From the NCBI RefSeq assembly GCF_040126305.1, contig NZ_CP149511.1, forward strand, positions 1,441,861 to 1,505,860: 64,000 nt of DNA, written 5' to 3'. The position numbers and the translations under genes are program-made. The DNA is from Pararhizobium sp. A13 (GTDB lineage: Bacteria > Pseudomonadota > Alphaproteobacteria > Rhizobiales > Rhizobiaceae). Numbering within the stretch: position 1 is the first letter of the stretch; each line of letters starts with the position of its first letter. Below are positions 44,641 through 53,084 of this stretch, one piece after another. Below the pieces are notes generated by a model that was given only the letters and a program-made list of their open reading frames with translations, was not told the origin of the DNA and searched no databases.

Positions 44641-45918
44641 TCAGAACCCGGCCTTCGGGTAACTGAACGGCACGACGCCTTCGAACTCGCCTTTCGGGTA
44701 GACGAACTTCAGCTGGCCGTCCTGCCACTGGGTCATGATGTGCTCCTTGTCCTTGGCAAGGCCGCGGTCGTCCCAGGTGAAGCGGCCAAGAACGGTGCGC
44801 ACCGGATCGTCCTTGGTGCGCGCGTGCAGCCATTCGCCCATCTTGGCATTGTCGGTCGAATTGGCTCCGGTGATCGCCTGCTCGATGCCCTGGCAGACGG
44901 CGAATGGAATAGCGCTGTCCTCATCCGGCTCGACGCCATAGGCCGTTTCGAAGGCCTTGACGAAATCCGCATTGTTGAACGGCTTGCCGGCCAGCGTTCC
45001 CTCAAATGGCACGTCCTTGTGCCAGGTCGTATGGATCAGCACGCCATCGGCGGCTTCCTTGCCCACTCCTTCGATGAATTCGTTCTGGGCGCCCTGGCTG
45101 AGATAGACCAGCTTCGGCGCTGCACCGACGGTCTTCAGCGCACGGGTCAACTGAACGGCCTCTTCAGCAGATGCCGTCAGGCCGACGATCATCTCGGCAC
45201 CGGAGCGTTTGATGGAATTGGCAAGGTTCAGCCAATCGTTGAAACCTTCTTCCGGCCACTTCTCCTGCATCACCACCTCGATGCCGGCGTCCGCCAGGTA
45301 GCCGGGCGCGAGATCGGCGATCTCCTTGTCGGTTGCCGGGTCTTTGACCTTTTGGCCCAGAAGACCGGCTGAAATGGCGTTGGCGAAGAAGTCGTCGGCG
45401 GAAACGACCGCAACCGTCTTCGGGGCCTGGCCGGAGGCGACAATGTCCTTCATCACGGCGATCACGTCCTTGCCGGTATATTCGGCGGCGCTCACCTGGA
45501 AATAGAACAGGTTCTTGTAGCCCTGTTCATAGATGCGCAGCGCGCCGCCCGAGGGGACCGGATGCACCATGTTGTACTTGGAAAGGATGCTAGCGACGGG
45601 GAAGGTCAGCCGACTGGAGAAGGTGCCATAGACGGCATCGACCTTGTCAACGTTGATGAAGCGTTCGTACTGGTTGATCGCGGTTGCCGGGTCGGAGCGA
45701 TTGTCGCTGACGACCAGCTCCACCTGCCTTCCGAGAATCCCGCCGGACTCATTGATCAGCTTGGTACACAGCTCGTAGCCGCGCTTGTGTTTTTCACCGC
45801 TGACCGAAAGGCCGCCGGTGATCGGCAGCGATGCGCCGATCTTGATGTTCGCCGCCTGCACAGCGCTTGCAAGCAAGGCCACTGCCGCTGTCGTCGCTAG
45901 AAATCTCGCCAGTTTCAT
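44641..45918 (-). CDS. ABC transporter substrate-binding protein (type I periplasmic-binding, LivK-like)
   Basis: A 425-residue periplasmic protein with a Sec signal (KLARFLATTAAVALLASAVQA). The mature start ANIKIGASLPITGGLSVSGEKHKRG and GGILGRQVELVVSDNRSDP are typical of Peripla_BP_6 proteins, which also bind aromatics. ATG 45918 is used because GGAGGAGGAA precedes it; the upstream ATG at 45951 lies within an operator palindrome. It is the first gene of the Liv/ring-cleavage operon. Confidence 0.92.
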   Translation of the reverse strand: MKLARFLATTAAVALLASAVQAANIKIGASLPITGGLSVSGEKHKRGYELCTKLINESGGILGRQVELVVSDNRSDPATAINQYERFINVDKVDAVYGTFSSRLTFPVASILSKYNMVHPVPSGGALRIYEQGYKNLFYFQVSAAEYTGKDVIAVMKDIVASGQAPKTVAVVSADDFFANAISAGLLGQKVKDPATDKEIADLAPGYLADAGIEVVMQEKWPEEGFNDWLNLANSIKRSGAEMIVGLTASAEEAVQLTRALKTVGAAPKLVYLSQGAQNEFIEGVGKEAADGVLIHTTWHKDVPFEGTLAGKPFNNADFVKAFETAYGVEPDEDSAIPFAVCQGIEQAITGANSTDNAKMGEWLHARTKDDPVRTVLGRFTWDDRGLAKDKEHIMTQWQDGQLKFVYPKGEFEGVVPFSYPKAGF

Positions 45919-45936
45919 CGATGTTCCTCCTCCGGG

Positions 45937-45950
45937 TGCAATCGATTGCA
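45937..45950. promoter_or_regulatory. LacI-type operator O1, TGCAATCGATTGCA
   Basis: A perfect 14-bp palindrome about 20 bp upstream of the binding-protein start. The 12-bp core GCAATCGATTGC has the CG-centred symmetry typical of LacI/PurR operators and occurs three times in the divergent intergenic region. Confidence 0.75.
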
Positions 45951-46077
45951 CGACTTGTCAAAAAAATCGACGGACAATCGAATTGTCCGCTCCGCGCACC
46001 TCATCCACCCTTAAGGCTCCTCCTCAGGCAATGATTGCGCGAATTATCGACAGACAGCGTCTCGCCGTGCAAGATCG

Positions 46078-46091
46078 TGCAATCGATTGCA
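46078..46091. promoter_or_regulatory. LacI-type operator O2, TGCAATCGATTGCA
   Basis: Identical copy of O1, 141 bp away, in the middle of the liv-lacI intergenic region. A degenerate copy (GCAATGATTGC) lies at about 46028-46038. Multiple sites fit DNA looping by a tetrameric or cooperative LacI protein. Confidence 0.75.
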
Positions 46092-46134
46092 GAAATTACT
46101 ACCACCTCATATTCGAATGGTCAAGGAACATTAT

Positions 46135-46146
46135 GCAATCGATTGC
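46135..46146. promoter_or_regulatory. LacI-type operator O3, GCAATCGATTGC
   Basis: Third copy of the core, about 50 bp upstream of the lacI-type start, so the regulator probably represses itself. Distance to O2 is 57 bp. Confidence 0.75.
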
Positions 46147-46194
46147 TTAATTCGATGCACGCTGTAGAATGTGGCACGGCACGAGGCGATGGAC

Positions 46195-47223
46195 ATGCAG
46201 AAAAAACGAATTACCTTGAAGGACATAGCGCGAGAGACCGGCGTTCACGTGTCGACCGTGTCGCGGGCATTGGACCCTGTCGAACGCAAGACGATCACGG
46301 AAGAAGTCGCAAAAAGAATCCAGGCTGCGGCGGAAAACCTCGGCTACCGCCCGAACCGGATCGCGGCGGGGCTCAGGACCAACCGGACCATGACCGTTGG
46401 CGTGATGATCCCCGACATCACCAACCTCATCTTCCCGCCGATCCTGCGCGGCATCGAAAGCGTACTCGAACCGCTCGGCTATGCCTCGATCATCGTCAAC
46501 ACCGACAGCGAGAGGGACCGCGAAATCCGTCTGCTCGATGTTCTGCGCGATCGCGGCGTCGACGGCATCATTCATGCCGCCGTGCTGCGCAATGACCCGT
46601 CGATAGCCAAAGCGGCGCACGACGGATTGCCGGTCGTGACGCTCAACCGAAAGGTCGAGGCTTCCGACATCCCCTATGTCATCAACGACGAAGACGCCGG
46701 CATCTGCCTGATGCTGCGGCATCTTCGTGAGCTCGGTCATACCAGTATCGGGCATATCGCCGGTCCGCAGGATCTCTCCACCGGGCAGTTGCGGCTCGCC
46801 GCGTTTCGTCGGGCTGCACACGACCTTGATGCCGAGATCGATGATGACCTTATCGTCGTAGCCACCCGTTTCGACGAGCAGGAGGGTGCCCGTTGCTTGG
46901 GCGAACTGCTCGCCTCCGGCAAGACCTTCACCGCCGTGCTGTGCGCCAACGACCGCCTGGCGCTGGGCGCCATTGAGGCCCTGCGCGAACGCGGCATCGA
47001 CTGCCCGCGCCAGGTTTCCGTCACCGGCTTCAACGACATGCCCTTCCTCGACCTGATCCGGCCGAAGCTGACGACGGTCCGGATCCAACAGCATTGCGCC
47101 GGACGCGCCGCCGCCGAAATCCTGCTGCGGCTCCTGAACGGCGAGACGGCGGATGACATCGACATCGAGACGATCCTGCCGGTCGAGCTGGTGATCCGCG
47201 AAAGCACGGCGCCCTGCCCCTGA
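46195..47223 (+). CDS. LacI family transcriptional regulator
   Basis: A 342-residue regulator. The N-terminal helix-turn-helix is ITLKDIARETGVHVSTVSRALD, with the hinge helix AAENLGYRPNRIAAGLRT. The C-terminal periplasmic-binding-like domain (VGVMIPDITNLIFPPILRGI) binds the inducer. ATG 46195 is preferred with GAGGCG upstream; ATG 46171 or 46189 are alternatives. It is divergent from the Liv/ring-cleavage operon, and three GCAATCGATTGC palindromes lie between. It is probably a repressor released by the transported compound or a metabolite. Confidence 0.92.
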   Translation: MQKKRITLKDIARETGVHVSTVSRALDPVERKTITEEVAKRIQAAAENLGYRPNRIAAGLRTNRTMTVGVMIPDITNLIFPPILRGIESVLEPLGYASIIVNTDSERDREIRLLDVLRDRGVDGIIHAAVLRNDPSIAKAAHDGLPVVTLNRKVEASDIPYVINDEDAGICLMLRHLRELGHTSIGHIAGPQDLSTGQLRLAAFRRAAHDLDAEIDDDLIVVATRFDEQEGARCLGELLASGKTFTAVLCANDRLALGAIEALRERGIDCPRQVSVTGFNDMPFLDLIRPKLTTVRIQQHCAGRAAAEILLRLLNGETADDIDIETILPVELVIRESTAPCP

Positions 47224-47342
47224 CACCCTGCCGCTAGCCTCGCCTTTCGCCGATGCGCGCCAAAAACGAATATCATGCTCGACCTCCCAGGGTGCCAACT
47301 GGATCGACAATGCCGCGAGCGTCGGCTTCCGGCCGGCAGATG

Positions 47343-47774
47343 CTACCCGAAGCTGACGTCGAGCGTGATCGGAACAGCCGCCAGCGCCTTTGACACAGGG
47401 CAGCCGGCCTTGGCCTTGTTGGCGAGATCGGTAAATGTCGCCTTATCGGTTCCGGGGACTTTAGCTGCCAGCTTGAGATTTATCGCCGTAATCGCGAAGC
47501 CGCCTTCCACGCTTTCAAGTGTCACGGTCGCTGTCGTGTCCAGGCTTTCCGCCGTAAGACCCGCCTCGCCAAGAATAAGCGAAAGGGCCATGGTGAAGCA
47601 TCCTGAATGTGCAGCGCCGATGAGTTCTTCAGGATTGGTTCCTGAGACACCCTCGAAGCGGCTCGCGAATCCATAGGGGTAGGAGGTGAGCGCGCCGCTC
47701 TTGGTTGAGATTGCGCCCTTTCCGTCCTTCAGGCCGCCGGTCCAATGTGCCGATGCTGTGCGTTCGATTTTCAT
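47343..47774 (-). CDS. OsmC family peroxiredoxin
   Basis: A 143-residue OsmC-type hydroperoxide reductase. The two catalytic cysteines are C59 (AHSGCFTM) and C125 (KAGCPVSK), with the N-terminal Arg in IERTASAHW. It detoxifies organic hydroperoxides using thiols. The gene overlaps the DUF599 stop (ATGA), so the two are co-transcribed. Confidence 0.93.
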   Translation of the reverse strand: MKIERTASAHWTGGLKDGKGAISTKSGALTSYPYGFASRFEGVSGTNPEELIGAAHSGCFTMALSLILGEAGLTAESLDTTATVTLESVEGGFAITAINLKLAAKVPGTDKATFTDLANKAKAGCPVSKALAAVPITLDVSFG

Positions 47775-48544
47775 GTCCGTTCTCCTGTTGCATTCGGTTG
47801 GGACTGCAGTTCGGCATGTGAAATCGGTGCGGCGTCAATAGCCGGAGCATTTTCGTCGAGCAGCTTGCGGATTGCCATCACGCCTTTCGCAGTGTCCGAC
47901 CAACTCTGCCTCCAGACAAGGAGCCCGACACTGCAAAACGTGGCGACGATGAAGGCAACCGGCCCCAGGAACCAGAGCGCTGCCGCGATGGTAAAATAGT
48001 AGGATCGGACGCCGACGCTGAACGAGCGGAGTGCTGGATTGACAACCAGGGTCAGAGCATCCGTCCAGGCTTCGATGTCGCGTTGTTCCTCTCTGGATGG
48101 GCTTGCTCCGATGGAGGCGAGACAATAATTGATCTGCCTGACTGCCCAGATGAAATCCGACAATCCGCGCAGCAACGTTGCCATCACGAGCACTACCTTG
48201 CACTGAAACAGCCAGATCGGCCCGACAGCGGTGAACCGGGCAATAATACCCTCTTCCGCACCAACGTTGGGCTCCATGAACAGGGCGCTGCTCATGCCGA
48301 CGATGACGATGAGGTTGGCAGATCCGAAGAAGGACGCGGAGTTGATGGTGTGGCCAAGGATGGCGGCGTCGCCAATGAAATTGTTGTCGCGCGTCAGGAC
48401 TTCGCGCATCCAGGCTTTGCGAACACGCGCCATATCCAGAAGCAAGCTGTTTGTCCGGCGCGGCCAACCGATCGCCATCATCGGTTCCAAGCCAATCCAG
48501 GTGACCAAGAACAAGGCGATCGCAATCCAATCCAGATGTTGCAC
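47771..48544 (-). CDS. DUF599 domain-containing membrane protein
   Basis: A 257-residue inner-membrane protein with about four hydrophobic segments: LDWIAIALFLVTWIGLEPMM, FGSANLIVIVGMSSALF, a QCKVVLVMATLL segment, and the diagnostic RSYYFTIAAALWFLGPVAFIVATFCSV. This is the DUF599 family common in rhizobia. Function is unknown. It is first of a two-gene unit with OsmC, hinting at an envelope or oxidative stress link. Confidence 0.87.
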   Translation of the reverse strand: MQHLDWIAIALFLVTWIGLEPMMAIGWPRRTNSLLLDMARVRKAWMREVLTRDNNFIGDAAILGHTINSASFFGSANLIVIVGMSSALFMEPNVGAEEGIIARFTAVGPIWLFQCKVVLVMATLLRGLSDFIWAVRQINYCLASIGASPSREEQRDIEAWTDALTLVVNPALRSFSVGVRSYYFTIAAALWFLGPVAFIVATFCSVGLLVWRQSWSDTAKGVMAIRKLLDENAPAIDAAPISHAELQSQPNATGERT

Positions 48545-48763
48545 TGACGCCCTCCTCTGCTCCGATATCTAATAGATGGTCGGATGGCGGCTGCGTCAAC
48601 GACGAACTTCGCCCGTCAGAAGAACGCCGAATGTTGTTACTTGGCGGATATCGTTGAAAACTCGGCCAATTAACTATTCATCGGGCTGTTTCAGCGGTGC
48701 TCCGGTGAGGCGGATCGGTTATCTGCCCCGCACTTTCGCGCAGGGTATCCTTTATAGCCGCTT

Positions 48764-48878
48764 TTATGCGGCAATTGCGCCGTGTGGTGACCTTGGCGGT
48801 CTGAGTTTCTCCAGTCTCCTCAGGTTCTGGGCGGTTGCTTCAAGCAGGAATTCATCGCGTGCGCCACATGGGCCGCGT
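48764..48878 (-). pseudogene. Transposase C-terminal remnant
   Basis: The minus strand ends in the frame DEFLLEATAQNLRRLEKLRP followed by a short Pro/Ala tail and TAA at 48766-48764. This is the characteristic end of IS-encoded DDE transposases found in rhizobia. An in-frame stop about 38 codons upstream and no intact remainder show it is a relic. The exact IS family is not assigned. Confidence 0.55.
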
Positions 48879-49067
48879 AGTCAGCCTAGCAATCTGGAGA
48901 ATGCGATTGAGGCGATCGAAGAGAATTGTCAGTCAGTCGTCGGATCGCGCGGCCGTAGAGAGTGAAGCCGGCCGAACGACATGCCCGGCTTGCGGTGAAC
49001 TTATCCGGCACGATGGCGATGTTCCTGCTCTCTACGTAGTCAGCTAGGAAGGAAGGGCGCTGATCTC

Positions 49068-50663
49068 TCAATGTGCGCCTGCGCCTCGGCCTACATTCGT
49101 CTTCCTTGTCAGCAGTAGGGCTACTGCGGCAATCGCGAGTACCACGCCTATGACGGCAAATGTGTCGCTGAACCCCATGATCAGCGCCTGGCGTTTCACC
49201 ACCCTCCCCAGCGCCACGATGGCCTGGCTGGCTGCCTTGGCGTGATCCGAGACGCCATGCGCCATGAAGTATCCGGTCAACTGATCCAGACGCTCTCTAA
49301 CCTCGTCTCGGCTCGCCGTTACCGACTGCCCGATGATGTTGGAATGGAACTGTTCGCGTTTCGTCAGTACCGTTCCAAGCGTCGCTGTTCCAACTGCGCC
49401 GCCGAGGTTTCGAAGCATATTCGTGAGGCCGGACGCCGCAGCCGCATCGGAAGGCGCGATGCCGCCTGTCGTAATGGCGGTGATCGGCGTGAGTACCAAT
49501 GCTTGGCCAATGGCGCGGACGATGTTCGGGATCCAGAACTGGTCTCCGGAATTGTCGCCTGACAGCAGGACGTTCATGAAGCAGCTGATGGCGAAGATGC
49601 TGATACCCAGAAAGCCTATGTACCGGGCATCAAAGCGCTTCATCATCATTGGTACCAGTGGAATTAAAAGGAGTTGCGGCAATCCTGTCCAGGCAAGCAC
49701 ATTGCCAATCTGCTCGGCGTTGTAGCGCTGAACCTGACCAAGATACTGCGGCAGGATATAGACGGTTCCAAACAGCGCGACGCCGACGAGGACGTTGACC
49801 AGAACACCGATGCCGAAATTGCGCTGGGTCAGCAGGCGGAGTTTCACCAAAGGCTTCTCCACCTTGACTTCGATCCAGATGAACGCTGCGAGGAATACAA
49901 ACGCGATGATGCTCAGTTTCAGGATGAACGGTGATGAGAACCAGTCCTCCTTGTTGCCTTCCTCGAGAACCGTCTGCAACGCTGCAAGCCCGATTGCCAT
50001 CGTGAATATACCTGCCCAGTCGCCCTCACGCAGCAGGCCAAGGCGCATCGGCTGCCGCTCAAGCGTGGCCGCTAGCGCGACTGCCATGATCGCGCTCGGA
50101 ATCGTATTGATGAAGAAGATCGTCTGCCACCCGTAGTTCTCTGTCAGGTAACCGCCGATCGTTGGACCAATGGCCGGGGCGAAGGTGACCGACAGGGCGA
50201 AGATCGCGAGACCGATCGGCTGTTGGGACTTCGGCAGCTTGGTGAGCACCATCGTGAAGGCCATCGGGATCAGGATACCACCCGCGAATCCTTGCAGACC
50301 ACGGAGCACGATCATTGTGTTGAGATCGTGTGCGAATGCACAGGCCATCGAGAACAGCGGAAAGAGGATCGTGTTCACGAGGATGTATTTCCGGAAGGAA
50401 AAGACATTGCTGAAATACGCGGTCAAAGGAATGACGATGATTTCGCCGATCAGGTAGGATGTCGAAATCCACGCGCCGTTGTCCACTCCAGTTCCGATGC
50501 CACCTTCGATTTCGAGAAGCGACGCATTGGTGATCTGGATGTTGAGGATCGCCATGAACGCGCCGATCATTCCGGCGAGGACGGCGATCCATTCCTTGGT
50601 CCCAGCTTTTTGTGAGGCAGCAGCTGACAGCATAGCTGTCGGTGTCGAAGCTACTGTGGACAT
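49068..50663 (-). CDS. emrB: MFS transporter, DHA2 family (EmrB-type, 14 TM)
   Basis: A 531-residue drug:H+ antiporter. The N-terminus WIAVLAGMIGAFMAILNIQITNASL and motif C-like GLAIFALSVTFAPAIGPTIGGYLTENYGW are typical of DHA2/EmrB pumps, and the length fits 14 membrane segments. It follows the EmrA-type gene by 25 bp. The pair, with an outer-membrane channel encoded elsewhere, would export hydrophobic toxins. The gene symbol reflects family similarity only. Confidence 0.88.
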   Translation of the reverse strand: MSTVASTPTAMLSAAASQKAGTKEWIAVLAGMIGAFMAILNIQITNASLLEIEGGIGTGVDNGAWISTSYLIGEIIVIPLTAYFSNVFSFRKYILVNTILFPLFSMACAFAHDLNTMIVLRGLQGFAGGILIPMAFTMVLTKLPKSQQPIGLAIFALSVTFAPAIGPTIGGYLTENYGWQTIFFINTIPSAIMAVALAATLERQPMRLGLLREGDWAGIFTMAIGLAALQTVLEEGNKEDWFSSPFILKLSIIAFVFLAAFIWIEVKVEKPLVKLRLLTQRNFGIGVLVNVLVGVALFGTVYILPQYLGQVQRYNAEQIGNVLAWTGLPQLLLIPLVPMMMKRFDARYIGFLGISIFAISCFMNVLLSGDNSGDQFWIPNIVRAIGQALVLTPITAITTGGIAPSDAAAASGLTNMLRNLGGAVGTATLGTVLTKREQFHSNIIGQSVTASRDEVRERLDQLTGYFMAHGVSDHAKAASQAIVALGRVVKRQALIMGFSDTFAVIGVVLAIAAVALLLTRKTNVGRGAGAH

Positions 50664-50688
50664 GACCTGGCCCTCCTGGCCTACGCAA

Positions 50689-51867
50689 TCAGAGATCGCG
50701 GTTTTCCTTCGGATCCTTGGTATCGATGCTTGGCTGGACAGACATTCCGGGTCTCAGGTCTCCTGAAGCCGCGCTGTCCGCGTCGAGGACGATCCTGACC
50801 GGAATCCTCTGCACGACCTTGGTGAAGTTGCCCGTGGCGTTGTCGGGCGGCAGCAACGCGAATTCCTGACCGCTTGCCGGAGCGATGCTTTCCACATGTC
50901 CGCGGTAGACATGGCCAGGGAACATGTCGACGTCGATGTCGACAGGTTGGCCGGGACGGACGTCTGTAAGCTGCGTCTCCTTGTAGTTCGCCACGACGTA
51001 CGCGGCGCTCATCGGCACGACCGTCATCAACTGAGTTCCGGCCTGGACATACTGGCCGACACGCAGCGTCCTGTTACCGACTATACCGTCGATTGGAGCC
51101 ACGATAGTCGCGTAGGAAAGGTTAAGCTCGGCCTGGCGCTGGACTGCGAGATAGCGGGCTAACATTGCCTTCGCCTGCGCCAGTTCGGCCTTCAGGATAT
51201 CGACCTGTCTGGTCGCTCCTTCGAGGGCAGCAATGTCACGGGCGGTGGTAGCTCGGAAGGCCGCGATCTGCGATGCAGCCTGCTGCGCGGACTGGATCGG
51301 CGCGTTGCCAGTGACTGCAAGACGCGAATACCGCTTGTCGTTCTGTTCCGCGTATGCTTCGTTGGCATGGTCGATATCGATCGAGGCTTGCGCCGCCGCG
51401 ATCACCGACTTCTGGGTCTCAAGGGCAGCCTGTTTTCCGTCCACCGTAGCCTTCGCGGCTTCGACATCGGCGCGAGCCTGATCGAGAAGTGTCGTGTAGT
51501 CCCGATCGTCGATCGCGGCGAGTACCTGCCCTGCCTTGACTGGCTGGTTGTCCGCGACGAGCACCTTTGCCAGATATCCGGAAACCTTAGGCGCGATCGC
51601 GCTGCTGTCGGCTTTGATATAGGCATCGTCTGTCGAAACGTGGAACCGTCCGACGGTCCAATAGTCGTGACCGTAATGGACGCCTGAAGCCAAGATGGCC
51701 GCAGCTGCCGCAACCATCAACGTCTTCTTGAATGCTGAACTTCTGACCGGCGGCACGGCTTCAGCCTGCGCGGTCTGGGGTGGATGCTTGGATTCAACTT
51801 CTATTGGAAGCTTTTCCGCCGCGGGTCTGCGGTCGGTCTTGTTGAGACTAACGATGTTCTCGTCCAT
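50689..51867 (-). CDS. emrA: HlyD/EmrA family membrane-fusion protein
   Basis: A 392-residue periplasmic adaptor. A single N-terminal membrane anchor (FKKTLMVAAAAAILASGVHYG) is followed by the first lipoyl half (VSTDDAYIKADSSAIAPKVSGYLAKVLV), a long coiled-coil hairpin and the second half (ATIVAPIDGIVGNRTLRVGQYVQAG). The longer frame to 52125 runs through operator DNA; ATG 51867 with GGAG upstream is preferred. It bridges the EmrB pump to an outer-membrane channel. Confidence 0.9.
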   Translation of the reverse strand: MDENIVSLNKTDRRPAAEKLPIEVESKHPPQTAQAEAVPPVRSSAFKKTLMVAAAAAILASGVHYGHDYWTVGRFHVSTDDAYIKADSSAIAPKVSGYLAKVLVADNQPVKAGQVLAAIDDRDYTTLLDQARADVEAAKATVDGKQAALETQKSVIAAAQASIDIDHANEAYAEQNDKRYSRLAVTGNAPIQSAQQAASQIAAFRATTARDIAALEGATRQVDILKAELAQAKAMLARYLAVQRQAELNLSYATIVAPIDGIVGNRTLRVGQYVQAGTQLMTVVPMSAAYVVANYKETQLTDVRPGQPVDIDVDMFPGHVYRGHVESIAPASGQEFALLPPDNATGNFTKVVQRIPVRIVLDADSAASGDLRPGMSVQPSIDTKDPKENRDL

Positions 51868-51910
51868 TTTCGTTTGCTCCGGAAAGCTCGTCGCTGAAGA
51901 CGAATATGCA

Positions 51911-51936
51911 TTTAGGAAACTATATATTTTCCAAAA
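51911..51936. promoter_or_regulatory. Candidate TetR operator, copy A
   Basis: A 26-bp element with GGAAA and TTTCC arms about 8 nt apart (core GGAAAC ... ATTTTCCAAAA), about 45 bp upstream of the emrA start. It matches copy B at 52079-52104 at most positions. A weaker half-site lies near 51965. Confidence 0.65.
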
Positions 51937-52078
51937 TACGCCCATTCCGATCGATGTCAACGACATTTTAGAAAATCGTCGTATTCCTAATTGTGCGGCC
52001 CGGATCGCCAGTGGTTCTTGGGCCATCGGAGATGGTCGCTCTTCCGGTCCTAAACTGAACGGAGCCTCGGCAAATATC

Positions 52079-52104
52079 TTTTGGAAACTTGCTATTTTCC
52101 AAAA
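52079..52104. promoter_or_regulatory. Candidate TetR operator, copy B
   Basis: A 26-bp near-perfect palindrome with arms TTTTGGAAA and TTTCCAAAA, about 40 bp before the tetR start. Two matching sites at the two ends of the divergent region imply one regulator controlling both promoters. Confidence 0.65.
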
Positions 52105-52145
52105 TCGGCGTATTCTGACTGGCACGAGAAAATCGGGAAAGCAGA

Positions 52146-52829
52146 ATGACGCAGGACATTTGTGCGGAGAAACGCGGCCGGGGGCGACCCCAAGTAAGGT
52201 GCGACGAAGAGACCAAAGCTGTCATCATCGAGGCGGCCAACGATCAGTTCAAGAAGGCCGGTTATGCGACGGCCAGCATCAGCACAATCGCGCAGACGGC
52301 GGGGGTCTCCACCAAGACCTTGTACCGGTTGTTCCCCGCGAAAGCCGATCTGTTCTCGGAACTCATCTCGACCAAGATCAGCGAATATTTCCTTGGCCTC
52401 GATGAGAACAGCTTGGCCAGCCTTGCCGTGCGCGATGGACTAGAGCGGCTCCTGTTGGCCTATGGTCGCCTCACATTGTCGTCCGACACGATCGCAATCA
52501 CTCGTCTGGTCCTGAGCGAGTCTGACCGGTTCCCGGAGATCGCAAAGGTTTTCTATGAGCAAGCCATAACTCGAACCAGCGTCGCCATGGAAAAGTGGCT
52601 GTCGCTGCAAGCCGAACGCGGTCTGATAGCTCTGCCGGACCCGGCCATGGCGACGGGGATGTTGCGAGGCATGATGGTCATGGAGCCGCAGCGCGCGGTC
52701 ATGCTCGGGCAGCTCGTCGATATTCCGGACGAGCGCATCGTGGAGCGTTCCCACATCTGCGCATCGCTTTTTCTTCTCGGATGCATGACCGCACCAGATG
52801 CTGTCGAGTCCGCTGGGGCGGTCGCCTGA
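52146..52829 (+). CDS. TetR/AcrR family transcriptional regulator of the emrAB-type pump
   Basis: A 227-residue regulator with the N-terminal helix-turn-helix AGYATASISTIAQTAGVSTKTLYRLFPAKADLF. The N-terminal tail RGRGRPQVR is basic. The C-terminal half is the usual helical ligand domain (AefR/TetR_C type). It is divergent from the EmrA-type gene and lies next to the palindrome at 52079-52104. It probably represses the pump until a toxic substrate binds. Confidence 0.9.
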   Translation: MTQDICAEKRGRGRPQVRCDEETKAVIIEAANDQFKKAGYATASISTIAQTAGVSTKTLYRLFPAKADLFSELISTKISEYFLGLDENSLASLAVRDGLERLLLAYGRLTLSSDTIAITRLVLSESDRFPEIAKVFYEQAITRTSVAMEKWLSLQAERGLIALPDPAMATGMLRGMMVMEPQRAVMLGQLVDIPDERIVERSHICASLFLLGCMTAPDAVESAGAVA

Positions 52830-53084
52830 ATCCAAGCGGGATGTGCGTCTCGCTTTCGGCCGCACCGTTTCCGGCAACCGCTCGGTGAAGATCCGCCGGT
52901 GGCATTGCGGATCGGTGCAACGGAAAATTGCCCGCGCGTTCCGCCAGATGCGGCAATGCCCATTGCCAGCCCTCGGTTCGCGTCGAAAAACCTTGCGATG
53001 GCCGCCGATACTGATGCCGGCTGTCGCGGGGCAGGCGGAGTGTTCGCAGAGCTACAATAGGCGCTACGCCAAGCAGGCGATGGC

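Noticed and set aside
45937-46146. GCAATCGATTGC copies as possible replication iterons
   Set aside because: Only three copies at irregular spacing beside a LacI gene, with no rep or parAB genes; operators explain them better.
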